From: an uncultured Gammaproteobacteria bacterium
GTDB lineage: Bacteria > Pseudomonadota > Gammaproteobacteria > Pseudomonadales > Pseudohongiellaceae
Direction of reading: 5' to 3'
NCBI GenBank assembly: GCA_913060975.1
Contig: CAJXVC010000001.1
Location: 310,001-374,000 of the forward strand
Length of the DNA stretch: 64,000 nt
Below, piece after piece: positions 9,209 to 18,714 of the stretch. Positions within the stretch are counted from its first letter, which is position 1. Each line of letters begins with the position of its first letter. The notes beneath the pieces were generated by a model. The model saw only the letters and a program-made list of their open reading frames with translations, did no database searches and was not told the DNA's origin. The position numbers and the translations under genes are program-made.

Positions 9209-10062
9209 TAGTTTTCCTCCAGCGCCAAGCCAAAGCTATTAATGTTGTAAGCTGTTTGAATGAACCCTGTGTCACTAGTTCGGCGATATATTGAGGTTCC
9301 CTCAAAAAACAAAGATTGTGCGTCGTTAGGGTCGGGGGTAATAAGCAAGTCCCCGCCCTTCTTTGCTCGGTCAAGAATGTTTCGCAATGTGTGGCGCTCT
9401 GCATTAACCACGAGAGGAAACTCTAAAAGAAGCGTGCGATAGGCTTCACGTTCTACCGTATCCATGCCGCCGCCCGGCTTTCGGAAATGCTCGGACATAT
9501 CAATCAGTTCGCTACCAAAGTCTCTGCGTGGGCCGTGTGTCGGGGCGTAAGCCCACCCCAGCCACAGCTTATCGACTGACAAAGTGTCATTAGTCGGACT
9601 CGGGCAGCCAATGTCGATCTGTGCTGACTTGAATGTGACGGTATCGAACCACAGGGAAAAATGAGTTTTCATATTCCCCTCATCTTCAAAATAGCCGCCT
9701 GCAGGATCAATACCTGCAATTGATGAACCGAAGGGTATTGCGTGCGGCACATCGGTCGCTGTTGAGTCATAGACCGTTGTCCCGGTCTGACCTTCACCAG
9801 AAAATAACCGCAGTCTTATGGTCGCATCGGAGGCCAGGTTATGATTATGGAATGCAAAACAATTGGCCGCTCTTTCGGTGGCTGATGAAAAAGTCCATTC
9901 AACCGTTGTGTCAGAAGTCATATCCAGAACAGTTAATTCATTGGCGTTCTGGTTCTGCATGTTGGTCAGTGGGTAGGCGGATTCGGCAGACACGTCTGAT
10001 GTGATCGTGTATTCCGGAATGTAGTTTTTCCAACTGATATGAAACTTATCTGGCAGGCTCAT
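9208..10062 (-). CDS. Tail tip protein
   Basis: A 284-residue protein between the baseplate-hub-like gene and the fibres, overlapping the upstream gene by 4 bp. Conserved-looking parts are [24 protein letters not shown] (a jelly-roll/galactose-binding-like strand pattern) and the C-terminal [17 protein letters not shown]...[11 protein letters not shown]. This kind of protein follows the tape measure in related siphophages. Function inferred from position. Confidence 0.5.
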   Translation of the reverse strand: MSLPDKFHISWKNYIPEYTITSDVSAESAYPLTNMQNQNANELTVLDMTSDTTVEWTFSSATERAANCFAFHNHNLASDATIRLRLFSGEGQTGTTVYDSTATDVPHAIPFGSSIAGIDPAGGYFEDEGNMKTHFSLWFDTVTFKSAQIDIGCPSPTNDTLSVDKLWLGWAYAPTHGPRRDFGSELIDMSEHFRKPGGGMDTVEREAYRTLLLEFPLVVNAERHTLRNILDRAKKGGDLLITPDPNDAQSLFFEGTSIYRRTSDTGFIQTAYNINSFGLALEEN

Positions 10063-12359
10063 CTGAATACCCTTAGCTCTCGCTCATCCTTGCTCCAGTT
10101 AATCCGCTCTCGAATTACCTGAACCTTGTCATCCTCGGAAAACTCCGGGTGCTTAATATCCCCAACCACATTGATAATGCTGCCAATGCCAAAATTGGAT
10201 AGCAGGGTCTGCCAAGAGAGGTTGGTGTGCCATGTGTAGACTTGACGGTCTGCTGACCAGAGATCGGCAATGTAATCCCGAACATCTTCAGCTTCTGATT
10301 GCTGTGAAAGAAATGTGTCGAGAATCATATCCTCCGGGTCAATATAATCTGTCAGCGAATTCGTGACGGTGGCAGTTTCATAAGGCCTTGAGTAGTAGGA
10401 CTTGTTGGCCTCGGTAACTCCAGAAGCAAGCTCTGATTCGTTCTGCACTGTGAAATTTTTGTCATACCTGATAGTGATCTTGCTTTTTGCTGAATCGGTT
10501 GAGATGTGCCTAATGTGGTCGCCAGTTCTGTTTCGGAAAGCTGAAATATCAATGTTGTAAACATCAACCCAGTCTTCTAGAGTTGCGTTGGGATTTTCTA
10601 ATCTAGCCGTGAATATCCCGCCAAGCCTTCCAATGGAATAGTTGGCACCTACACTTCTTACAAGGTCTGAGATAATTGCTCCAACTCTCACTTCTCGATT
10701 GTAGAAAACCCCAGCCAAGAATGAATCCTGATCTGCGGTGTAGCTTGACCTTATCAACTCAGCAGGCAGCAAATATCCGCTTATTCCGCTGAACTCAAAT
10801 ACTTCAGAAGAAGACATGACGCCAGTTCTTACTGTTAAATAAAACTTATCTCCTGACGATCCAATGTGGAAGCTGAATGGGGTTTCAGTATTGTATTTCG
10901 AGAACTCATGAGCGAAGTATGACTTAGCTATCTTGAAGGAACCCTCCAAATCGAATTCGCTAACGCAGGCATATTGAATGGTTGAGTAGCTGCCGGATTG
11001 CTGAAAATAGGCATACCGACCATCCGGCGAGAAGCGCATGTCCTGAAAGTCAGTTCCATCAAAAGGCTTAAGTCGGAGAACTACTTTCGCCCCGGTGGCA
11101 GTGCTTATATCGGTAGATGTGTAAGATAGCTTGTAGACAGTGCCATCTTCGTGCAAGACGTAAAGAAGGTTGAGTGATGGTATTACAGCAAACCCTCTGC
11201 AGCGACCAGCCCCTCCAAGTAAAGAGGTTGTATCGAATGCCGTTCCGCCGTCCCCCGCATCTATATCCCAATCCACAAATAATGTCAGGGGCTTTATATT
11301 TGTTCCGTCTGAGTAGCAGAAAAAATTCGCCGACACGGCTTGGAGGGCAGTATAAAACCCGCTGGCGCTTGATATACTCCTGCTCTTGCTGCTCGCCCCC
11401 ATCGTGCCAACTTCGCCAGGGGTGGACATAGTCCTTTGCCTTATTGCGTTACTCGACGCGTCGATATAATAAAATTCAGCATCATCGTCACCAAAACAGG
11501 TTCCAGCGCTGTTTGCCGTGATGTACTCAAACGAGTCATCACTTTCCGGATAATCAGAAACCAGATTTTCAACGCAAACGCGAAACGCAGCTTTCAGTAT
11601 CTCTCTGTCCGGATTAACAAAAGAATCGGCGGTTAATTGGCCGTCCGGTTTTGAATCTAGGTCAACTTGAGTTAGAAACCATCCTGTTGGCTCGCCTTCA
11701 GCTACTCTTGTATAGTCGGACCCGTGAGCAAGCTCAACCCCCTTATCCCTAACATCAAAATAGGAGTTTAAGTAGCTGGCCGACTTTGTGCTGAATCTGT
11801 ATTTAAAATCTCCTGCATCGACCAAGACGGCAGGCAAGTTTCTATGGCTTCCGCCATAATGGATTGGCTCATCAATCGACCCGATCACATTATCTAATTT
11901 GTACTTGATCGGAACACACCCAAGCACAATTTCATCAACATTGACCGACACGGATTTAATCTGGCCAAGGAAAGCCTCAACAAAGCGGTACGGGTAACTT
12001 GTTTCCATCAGAGACCATGATTGATCGCCGCGCAGCATTGTGAATCGGTGCCCGATAATATTTTCACCAGAAAGAAGCGAATTAAATCGGCCATCGCCAT
12101 TGAATAAAACAATGTCATCAATCCGGGTGCTGTCGAAACTTTCATCGGTAACGAGATCGGATTTAATGCCCTGAACTGGTGCCGGGTAAGTGTCGTGGTA
12201 TTTTGTGCCGCCCACCCCTTTGTCATAGTAAGGCTTGTCAGTCAGGGTTAATCGATTGGCAGCAGAGCCGTCACCGCGATCAATCTGCATGACGTGAACT
12301 CTGGTTTTAGAGCCTGTGCGCTCCCACTCACGATAGATTTCAAGCGGCGTTGCGGTCAT
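10059..12359 (-). CDS. Large tail tip/hub protein
   Basis: A 766-residue protein immediately downstream of the tape measure gene, with its start inside that gene's 3' end (20-bp overlap). The N-terminus (TRVHVMQIDRGDGSAANRLTLTDKPY, IDDIVLFNGDGRFNSLLSGENIIGHRFTML) resembles baseplate-hub OB-like folds. The middle (about 370-500) has strand repeats such as LNLLYVLHEDGTVYKLSY and MRFSPDGRYAYFQQS that look like beta-propeller blades. Likely forms the tail tip around the tape measure end. Confidence 0.55.
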   Translation of the reverse strand: MTATPLEIYREWERTGSKTRVHVMQIDRGDGSAANRLTLTDKPYYDKGVGGTKYHDTYPAPVQGIKSDLVTDESFDSTRIDDIVLFNGDGRFNSLLSGENIIGHRFTMLRGDQSWSLMETSYPYRFVEAFLGQIKSVSVNVDEIVLGCVPIKYKLDNVIGSIDEPIHYGGSHRNLPAVLVDAGDFKYRFSTKSASYLNSYFDVRDKGVELAHGSDYTRVAEGEPTGWFLTQVDLDSKPDGQLTADSFVNPDREILKAAFRVCVENLVSDYPESDDSFEYITANSAGTCFGDDDAEFYYIDASSNAIRQRTMSTPGEVGTMGASSKSRSISSASGFYTALQAVSANFFCYSDGTNIKPLTLFVDWDIDAGDGGTAFDTTSLLGGAGRCRGFAVIPSLNLLYVLHEDGTVYKLSYTSTDISTATGAKVVLRLKPFDGTDFQDMRFSPDGRYAYFQQSGSYSTIQYACVSEFDLEGSFKIAKSYFAHEFSKYNTETPFSFHIGSSGDKFYLTVRTGVMSSSEVFEFSGISGYLLPAELIRSSYTADQDSFLAGVFYNREVRVGAIISDLVRSVGANYSIGRLGGIFTARLENPNATLEDWVDVYNIDISAFRNRTGDHIRHISTDSAKSKITIRYDKNFTVQNESELASGVTEANKSYYSRPYETATVTNSLTDYIDPEDMILDTFLSQQSEAEDVRDYIADLWSADRQVYTWHTNLSWQTLLSNFGIGSIINVVGDIKHPEFSEDDKVQVIRERINWSKDERELRVFR

Positions 12360-15300
12360 TGTACTTCTTGCCTCCTACGCCACTGTCATCCACGCTGTTG
12401 CTGATCTTCTCAAGAGTGCTGTTGGCTTTGTCCTGCTGCTTCATTGATTCGTGCTTACCTAGCATGTAGAAGCGCTCAATTCTTGCTAGACGGTCATCGA
12501 GCACGGAAATTCCTTCTCTGAACGAATCTTTCAGTGAATTAAAGTCATTCTCTGGAACGGTTATTTCTTTTCCGTGGTGCATGGTGAGGTAGCCAGACGC
12601 GGGACCGTCAGACCATCCGCCATCTTTAAAGCCGGGGATATTCAGCTCACGCCCAAGCGCTGCGATTTCATCGGCAGACGCATTAGCGCCGGGATTAGCT
12701 GCATTCCATGAGTCGGCCAGTTGCTGCGCGCCCACTTTATTATTGGCAGCCGCAATCAAGATATTTTCAGCCGCTGTCATGAAGCCGGGGTCGTTCTCTG
12801 TTAGCGCGCCTACAGCATCAAACTGACCTTGAGCAAAGGCGGCAATGTCGCTACCGGCCAAAGATTCATTAACACTGGTCATTGGATTGAATCCGGGGAT
12901 CGCGTTTCCGCCGTCACCGGAGGGAACAGAGCCGCCGCCCACCATCGACCGAATGACAGACGCCAACTGAGCAGGCAACTGACTCAAAGTGAGATTCATT
13001 TTCAGGAAGGCGTTGACCGAATCGACCCGGATTGCGTCTTTAATGTCTTGCAACTGTGAATCCAGTTGATTCAATTGCTCGATCATTTGCGCATCGCCGG
13101 GCGGTACGAATGTGCCCGGATTTTGAGCCGAACCCAAAGCACCCTGTACGGACTCCAGACGGCCTGTAACAACGTCAAAGATTTCCTTGAACTGGGATGA
13201 TGACGCGTACATTTCACGCGCCAGCGCAATCACAGTGCTGCCAGATTGGGTAAGTTGAGAGGCAGCGTTGTTATCGCCATTCACTGCGCGTTGTGACAGG
13301 TCGAAAAAGTCTTGTTTGGCGAAGTCGAGTTTCTGCTGAGTCGATAGCGCCGAATCGCTGCCGGTCATTATTCCGGCCAATCCGCGACCGATATTGTCAG
13401 CCAGGCGCAATTGTTCCTCGTAGTTTCTAACCGCCGCTTGATGGACTTGTTCTGCAGCTCTGACTTCTTCGCTGTAGCTGTCGATCAGGTCTTGGCGCAG
13501 AGAGAGAATGCGTTGAACTTCATTCTGGGCTTCTGGGCTGGTTGCGCTGTCAATCAAATCAATCATGCTGAGATTGGATTGAATGTAGGCGTCTAGCTCC
13601 TGAATCTTGGAATCAGTCAGTTGTTGTGTTGCTCTTGCCGCGTCAGTGGTCGCTTTTTCTTGGCCTTCGAGTGATTTCTTATGCTCTGCAATGGCGTCAT
13701 TGAGAATGGTCATTATCTGCTCAACAGAGCCTGCAGACCTGACCGTATTCATAAGCTCAGCATCAAGGCCGTCGAACTTGTTAATCAGTTGCGAGGCATA
13801 GGAGAACAACTGCTGGATAAATTGATCATCAGTGGTTATGTCAGACCGACCAAACAGCGTGCCATTGCCTGTACCATCAAGACCAAACCCATTCAGGCTG
13901 CCCGGATTGCGAACATTGCCACCCAATTCGAGCCACGCATCAACGATGGACTTATCAAGGTTGCGGAAAATATCAATCAGGGTGTTGGCTTGCTCTCTTG
14001 ATACTGGGCCATCTGCAAAGCCCGTTGGCGCAAATCCAGATGCAAAGGCGTCGACACCGAACTGAGATGAACTTGGGGCGCCAGGAGTATTACCAGACAG
14101 GAAGCCGGCAACGCCACGGTGACGGCCGTCAGGGTCGTTTGTGGCGTCGTGGATGACTTTACCGGCAATGGCTGCCATAGCAGCGATACCAGCAGGAGAT
14201 GTTAGGAAAGCCCCCATACTGGCGCCCATGCTCGCTGATTGGGTCATTGGGCCCATGAAACTGGACGCGCCCTGCCCGATCCCGAATAAGCCTTGAGCAA
14301 ATCCGCCCGCACCACTGGCAAGCGCCGCAAGATTGCCGCCGCCACCAATGCCAAGCACAGTTGAAAGCAAATCAGCAGAGCCAGCTTCTGACACCGCCCG
14401 CATGCCGCCTTTGGCAATAACATCAAAGAAGTCGCCAAAGTCTGCGCTGCCAAGCGTGTTAATCAGGTTCGCCCATTCACGCTGAAGGTTTTCAACCATA
14501 TTGCGTTGAATGTCTAAACGACTGGTCAGGCCATCCATTGCGATGGTGGTAGAATCGATTGTCTTGGCGCTCGCTTCCTGCGCCTGTTCTGCGTCCTGAA
14601 GGGCTTTTTCTTGGTCGTAGATTCTTGCGGTGACTTCGACAGTTTTTGCAATCTGATCAGGCAATGAGTCACGGCTAATCGCGTCCATTGTTGCCATGTA
14701 GATCACGGCTGCGCGTTCTGTCATGCCGAGGGCTGTAAGCTGTTGCTCAAGAGCGACGATATGCGCGTCCACCGACTCTTTGGTTTTTCGATTAGCCTCG
14801 CTTGCCGAAATCATCGCGTCAACATGGGCATCCATTGCCACCACTGCTTCGTCGGCGGCGGTATTGGCTTCTTTTTGGGCGGCGCGCTGAAGCTTCAGGG
14901 ACTCTGCATAACGCTCCATCTCTGCGACAAGTTCGTCAACACGATCTCGTTTTTCCTGTACGCGCTTGGCTCCCGCGTGAGCCATGTTCTCGAAGGCTTT
15001 GAGCTGCTTGCTTGCCACCAAAATCTCTTTGGCAAGCTCAGCCATGCGCAATTCCGTGGATCGTATGCCGGCTGTATGCAGGGCAAACATGCTTTCGCGG
15101 GCTTCATCGACTCGATCTTTAAGCTTGATGTATGCCAGCGCCAATGCACCAACACCAATGGCAGCGGCGCCCAACGGACCTCCCAGGAGCGTAAGAGCAC
15201 CACGAAAGGCTGTTTTTGTCGCTACAAGTTTTGAAGTGGCCATTGCGTGAGCGTTTGTTGCGGCGGCCGCCCTTATTTCTGCGGATGTTTGAGCATTTAT

Positions 15301-16821
15301 TGCAGCCGTCAGAGCGACACTATTGGCCGCCAACTGCTGCCGAAGCACGGCTTGCCTTGCTGTTCCTGCGGCTTGCTGCACCTGAGACGCAAGCGACGCC
15401 TGAACGACTCGCAGATAAGCTGTTTCAGAAGCGGCGGCGGCCGCTGTTGCTCGGGACTGGTTCATGGTGTGCAGTGCATTTTCTGCAAGCGCCTTACCAT
15501 GAGCGGCTGTAACTGCGCTCGCTTTTACAAATGATGCAGAAGACAGCGCAATGGAAGCGGCAAATTTCCCGCCGTAGAAAGTAGCAACCCCTATTCCAGC
15601 GGCTTCCAAGAGCTCGATGTTTTCAGTCATGAACAGAATGGCGTTGCTCGCAATATCAACAGCGCCAGCAAGCGTTGAGTTGTCGCCGCTCCCACCAAAC
15701 GCTAAGGCCAAGGCCGTCAGGTTGTTTCCCAACAATTTAATTTTGCTATCGAGAGTTTCGTAAGTCGCTTCTGCCTCTACATTCAATGCAGTGGCGTTTT
15801 CTACTTCAGCATTGGCGAGGCCGAGAGTCTTGGCGAATATCTCGGTATTGTTGGAAAGGGGAATGATTGCTTGAGCCAGACGAATACCGCCCAGCCCTGC
15901 ATTTTCAAGCGCAAGGCCAGCGCCATCGCCCAGTTGACCGACTTGCTCAAGGAAGTATTGGAAGCCCGCAATCTTGTCATCGCGGTATAGCTGGGCAAGC
16001 ATGTCGCCATTCAGCCCAAGGGCTGCGGCAAACTCTTCTAATGCAGGGCCACCAGCCGCAACAGCGTTATTGATACCAGAGAACGCTTGACCGATAGCAG
16101 TACCGCCCGCCTCTGCCTGTACGCCCACTGAGGCCATAGCAGCGCCCAGGGCAGCCGATTCCGCGCTTGATATTTTGAACGCACTTGTGGCTTGAGAAAC
16201 ACGGGTAGTTATTGCGGCAATCTCTGATTCAGTGGCCGCCACGTTGTTACCGAGCGAGACAATGACAGACGCCAAAATATCGACTTGGGAAATACTCTCG
16301 CCCGAAACATTAATGATTCGAGCAAGAGCGGTTGCAGCTTGCTCGCCAGCAAGGTCAGAAGCACGGCCCAACTTGGCGACGGTTTCGGAGAACTTTTGAA
16401 GGTTCGCTGACCCGGTGACGCCCATTTGACCGGCAGCTTGAGAAAGGCTTAGCAATTCACCCGTACTGACAGGGATTCGCTGAGAGAGCTTGATCATTTC
16501 CTGCGAGTACTTGCGCAGCTCTTTATCAGCAAGGCCAGTGGTTTTGGCAACGCCTACCAGCCCGGTTTCAAACTGGCGCAGATCACGCAGAGCTGCATTG
16601 AAGACACGGATACCGCCATAGGCGACAAGTGCGGTTCCAGCAGCCTTGATAGCTCGCTCAGTAGTCAAAAACTGCTTGGCAGCGCGTTCGTTTTCACGAT
16701 TCATACGCTGCGTTGCAGTCTCTGTTCTCCGGGCGCTGGTAGACAGGCCATCAAGCGACCTCTTACCTTTGTCAACGCTTCGGCTATCGGCGACTAAACT
16801 AAGTTCTGCAACATCTACCAC
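12340..16821 (-). CDS. Tail tape measure protein
   Basis: A 1493-residue protein, the longest in the prophage. The region about 90-330 (LVGVAKTTGLADKELRKYSQEM, SLSQAAGQMGVTG, ALARIINVSGE) is the TP901-type tape measure domain. It is followed by long Ala/Gln/Glu-rich coiled coils, hydrophobic stretches near 385-420, 540-560 and 855-900, and a Gly-rich segment. It sets tail length and is released into the host envelope at infection. At about 0.15 nm per residue the tail would be roughly 220 nm long. It directly follows the G/GT pair. Confidence 0.9.
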   Translation of the reverse strand: MVDVAELSLVADSRSVDKGKRSLDGLSTSARRTETATQRMNRENERAAKQFLTTERAIKAAGTALVAYGGIRVFNAALRDLRQFETGLVGVAKTTGLADKELRKYSQEMIKLSQRIPVSTGELLSLSQAAGQMGVTGSANLQKFSETVAKLGRASDLAGEQAATALARIINVSGESISQVDILASVIVSLGNNVAATESEIAAITTRVSQATSAFKISSAESAALGAAMASVGVQAEAGGTAIGQAFSGINNAVAAGGPALEEFAAALGLNGDMLAQLYRDDKIAGFQYFLEQVGQLGDGAGLALENAGLGGIRLAQAIIPLSNNTEIFAKTLGLANAEVENATALNVEAEATYETLDSKIKLLGNNLTALALAFGGSGDNSTLAGAVDIASNAILFMTENIELLEAAGIGVATFYGGKFAASIALSSASFVKASAVTAAHGKALAENALHTMNQSRATAAAAASETAYLRVVQASLASQVQQAAGTARQAVLRQQLAANSVALTAAINAQTSAEIRAAAATNAHAMATSKLVATKTAFRGALTLLGGPLGAAAIGVGALALAYIKLKDRVDEARESMFALHTAGIRSTELRMAELAKEILVASKQLKAFENMAHAGAKRVQEKRDRVDELVAEMERYAESLKLQRAAQKEANTAADEAVVAMDAHVDAMISASEANRKTKESVDAHIVALEQQLTALGMTERAAVIYMATMDAISRDSLPDQIAKTVEVTARIYDQEKALQDAEQAQEASAKTIDSTTIAMDGLTSRLDIQRNMVENLQREWANLINTLGSADFGDFFDVIAKGGMRAVSEAGSADLLSTVLGIGGGGNLAALASGAGGFAQGLFGIGQGASSFMGPMTQSASMGASMGAFLTSPAGIAAMAAIAGKVIHDATNDPDGRHRGVAGFLSGNTPGAPSSSQFGVDAFASGFAPTGFADGPVSREQANTLIDIFRNLDKSIVDAWLELGGNVRNPGSLNGFGLDGTGNGTLFGRSDITTDDQFIQQLFSYASQLINKFDGLDAELMNTVRSAGSVEQIMTILNDAIAEHKKSLEGQEKATTDAARATQQLTDSKIQELDAYIQSNLSMIDLIDSATSPEAQNEVQRILSLRQDLIDSYSEEVRAAEQVHQAAVRNYEEQLRLADNIGRGLAGIMTGSDSALSTQQKLDFAKQDFFDLSQRAVNGDNNAASQLTQSGSTVIALAREMYASSSQFKEIFDVVTGRLESVQGALGSAQNPGTFVPPGDAQMIEQLNQLDSQLQDIKDAIRVDSVNAFLKMNLTLSQLPAQLASVIRSMVGGGSVPSGDGGNAIPGFNPMTSVNESLAGSDIAAFAQGQFDAVGALTENDPGFMTAAENILIAAANNKVGAQQLADSWNAANPGANASADEIAALGRELNIPGFKDGGWSDGPASGYLTMHHGKEITVPENDFNSLKDSFREGISVLDDRLARIERFYMLGKHESMKQQDKANSTLEKISNSVDDSGVGGKKYNDRNAA

Positions 16822-16826
16822 AGGCT

Positions 16827-17192
16827 TTACCTTTTAGATTTCGGGGCTTGCGATTCTTTTCGCGCCCGAACACCGCGCAATTCATCTGCATTGGCTGACA
16901 TAAATGCGTTATCCATTTGCGTCAGCATGTCGATCTCTTCGGGGTTGATGTAGATCCGCATTCCCATTGCCCACGCTGATATTTCCGTAAATGACAGGGG
17001 CTGCGGCCCACTATCGGACCCTGACCGTCTATTGCTTATTGACCAGAACCAATTCCATACATGACTAACGACATCGGGAAACTCCGCCTCGGGGCCAGGT
17101 TCGACCCCGAAACGCATGTTGTATTCCCGCCGCGTCTCCGGCTCTGGTTTGCCGAAATCTCGCGGGACGTCATAACGAACAGCGATTCGCAC
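16827..17192 (-). CDS. Tail chaperone, T part of a G/GT-type pair
   Basis: A 121-residue frame with HVWNWFWSISNRRSGSD, PLSFTEISAWAMGMRI and EIDMLTQMDNAFM, a pattern typical of lambda gpT-like extensions of tail assembly chaperones. The GTG at 17192 lacks a good ribosome-binding site. The frame stays open upstream beyond it into the end of the preceding gene, in the -1 register, so the natural product is probably a GT fusion. It ends 5 bp before the tape measure start. Confidence 0.65.
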   Translation of the reverse strand: MRIAVRYDVPRDFGKPEPETRREYNMRFGVEPGPEAEFPDVVSHVWNWFWSISNRRSGSDSGPQPLSFTEISAWAMGMRIYINPEEIDMLTQMDNAFMSANADELRGVRARKESQAPKSKR

Positions 17193-17212
17193 CGCTTCGC
17201 ATAACTCTGCCG

Positions 17213-17587
17213 TTAGCCCTGATAAAAAGATTCGCGGTTGTTGAACTCATCCATCAGTTGTTCACGAATGAACACCGCCTGCTCCAAGACTTTGCGAACG
17301 TTGTCTTCGGTGAATTCAGGCTTCTCGCCATTGAAGTCTGCTTCGCCGTACCAGTCCCAACCATCAACGGCAGCCACAAGCTGCTCAAAGCTGTTGGCCT
17401 CAAGTTGTGCTGCAGTCAGTTTCAATTTGCGCTTGGCAAACTGCTTGTCCTGGACGGCTCGCTGAACTTTTTTGACCTTCGGGTCAGTATCCGGCAGCAA
17501 ATTAATGCGCAGACCGATTCGCTCTTCGGTTTCCGGGTGTACAATTTCGACTTTGCGAGAAGTCGCTTTGATGTTTGTAATATCCAT
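17213..17587 (-). CDS. Tail assembly chaperone, gpG-like
   Basis: A 124-residue, largely helical charged protein (VEIVHPETEERIGLRINLLP, KVKKVQRAVQDKQFAKRK, FEQLVAAVDGWDWYG, FTEDNVRKVLEQAVFIREQL) placed between the tail tube and tape measure genes. This is the fixed position of the lambda G gene, whose product coats the tape measure during assembly. Its last codons contain a five-T run at which a -1 shift would enter the T frame. Confidence 0.7.
   Translation of the reverse strand: MDITNIKATSRKVEIVHPETEERIGLRINLLPDTDPKVKKVQRAVQDKQFAKRKLKLTAAQLEANSFEQLVAAVDGWDWYGEADFNGEKPEFTEDNVRKVLEQAVFIREQLMDEFNNRESFYQG
17222..17230 (-). promoter_or_regulatory. Candidate -1 ribosomal frameshift site
   Basis: On the minus strand the zero-frame codons are TCT TTT TAT CAG GGC TAA. 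P-site slippage on the T run moves reading to TTA TCA GGG, and this frame is open from 17246 to the stop at 16827. The heptamer T_TTT_TAT is not a canonical X_XXY_YYZ site; the case rests on the continuous -1 frame and the conserved position. Confidence 0.55.
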
Positions 17588-17623
17588 TGTTTGATCCTTA
17601 TGAATTGATGTGATCCGAAATTG

Positions 17624-17689
17624 ATTGCCACACAGCCACCAGAGCGAACCGGATCAGATTCCGCGCTGGCTGTTACTAGCTGTGTGGCA
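17624..17689 (-). other. Long stem-loop between tail tube and chaperone genes
   Basis: A perfect 12-bp inverted repeat, TTGCCACACAGC (17624-17635) with GCTGTGTGGCAA (17678-17689), encloses 42 nt that can also partly pair. No U-tract follows on the minus strand, so it is not a simple terminator. It could protect the tube mRNA 3' end or reduce read-through into the chaperone genes. Confidence 0.65.
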
Positions 17690-17699
17690 AATTCAGGGG

Positions 17700-18161
17700 T
17701 TATGGAGAGGCGTCTTTGTGGACAGGCGCCTGGACAAGGCCGAGGGTGAACATATGAAGATCGAAATCCTCATTCCGTCCGTTCGGGCTTACCGGGCCAG
17801 TACACAGGCCGCGCAGGTAGTCGATTGAGCCGTCTTGACGCAATACCTTGTAGGCATAGGAATCGTAGACGGTCGGGGCGCCAGCGGTGCGCATGGCAGT
17901 CTGACCAGCGTCATCATCGTCACGAGCGCACTCAATAGGCGGATCGCCTGCGTTGGTGATGCCCTTGGCTTTCTGTGCGACAACCGTGTCAAGGGTGTCG
18001 TAGGTCAGCATGTTGGTTGTGATACCAAACTCACCGATAGAGCCAACTTTGCCAACTTGAGTAAAACTCAAGCCATCAAAGCCGGATTCATCGAGGTCGG
18101 CATTTTGCGCGGTGGTCGAAATATAAAATTTGTCACCGGCATGGCTATATATTTGCGACAT
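17700..18161 (-). CDS. Major tail (tube) protein
   Basis: A 153-residue protein: SQIYSHAGDKFYISTTAQNADLDESGF, VGKVGSIGEFGITTNMLTYDTLDT and the C-terminal LYTFDLHMF-like strands fit phage tube proteins (DUF3277/gpV-like group). Position before the G/GT pair and tape measure supports the call. A terminator lies directly upstream and a long stem-loop directly downstream, so this abundant protein is probably expressed from its own transcript or under antitermination. Confidence 0.65.
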   Translation of the reverse strand: MSQIYSHAGDKFYISTTAQNADLDESGFDGLSFTQVGKVGSIGEFGITTNMLTYDTLDTVVAQKAKGITNAGDPPIECARDDDDAGQTAMRTAGAPTVYDSYAYKVLRQDGSIDYLRGLCTGPVSPNGRNEDFDLHMFTLGLVQAPVHKDASP

Positions 18162-18185
18162 AGCTTTGCTCCTTTTTTTGGGTAC

Positions 18186-18211
18186 AAAAAAACCGCCACT
18201 AAGGACGGTTT
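18186..18211 (-). terminator. Terminator closing the glycan cassette
   Basis: On the minus strand AAACCG (plus 18206-18211) pairs with CGGTTT (plus 18190-18195) around a 10-nt loop and is followed by more T residues (plus 18186-18189). It lies between the last cassette gene and the tail tube gene. Confidence 0.75.
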
Positions 18212-18243
18212 GTTGGTGAACCGGGGCTACCGGCGTTATGGGG

Positions 18244-18714
18244 TTAATCCCCGTTCAATAGCTGCGCGGTCCAGCCGCCCAAACTCTTGACTTTGCCCCT
18301 GAGTTGCGGGGCGACTTCGATCCAAGTCTGTTGATATTTTTTGGCGTCATGCCATTTGCTGGGGTTGTAGATGTGCGGTGTTTCATCCATACCGACACCG
18401 GCCAAGATAATTTCATCAGCTCCCAGCTTTTCGAGTGCGTACTTGGCGGCGTACAAACCGGAGCTTCCAGAATTGGCGCCGATTCGCCACAGGCAGTCGA
18501 ACTGCTCATTGACGCCCTTCAGCTTTATATGGCTGACCATGTGGGCGACTTTCAGGCTTGCGAAGTCTCGCGGATGCAGTGTCAAATGGTAGTCGACAGG
18601 GCCGTACAGAATGGCCGCTCGGTTGACGCCGATAATCACATCAAAGTCATCACGGTTGATCTGGGCCAGCTCGTTCTCAACGTTGTGGCCTGATCCGATT
18701 ACCAGCACTCTCAT
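18244..18714 (-). CDS. MptE/DUF115-like Rossmann protein
   Basis: Start set at MRVLVIGSGHN, whose ATG overlaps the preceding TGA (ATGA). The 156-residue product has a nucleotide-binding-type opening (VLVIGSG), then VIIGVNRAAI, HLTLHPRDF, NSGSSGLYAAKYA and EIILAGVGMDE, the pattern of DUF115/MptE-like proteins found in protein- and glycan-modification loci. It resembles the C-terminal half of the neighbouring 19481-20602 gene. Last gene of the five-gene cassette; role in making or transferring a sugar is inferred. Confidence 0.6.
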   Translation of the reverse strand: MRVLVIGSGHNVENELAQINRDDFDVIIGVNRAAILYGPVDYHLTLHPRDFASLKVAHMVSHIKLKGVNEQFDCLWRIGANSGSSGLYAAKYALEKLGADEIILAGVGMDETPHIYNPSKWHDAKKYQQTWIEVAPQLRGKVKSLGGWTAQLLNGD

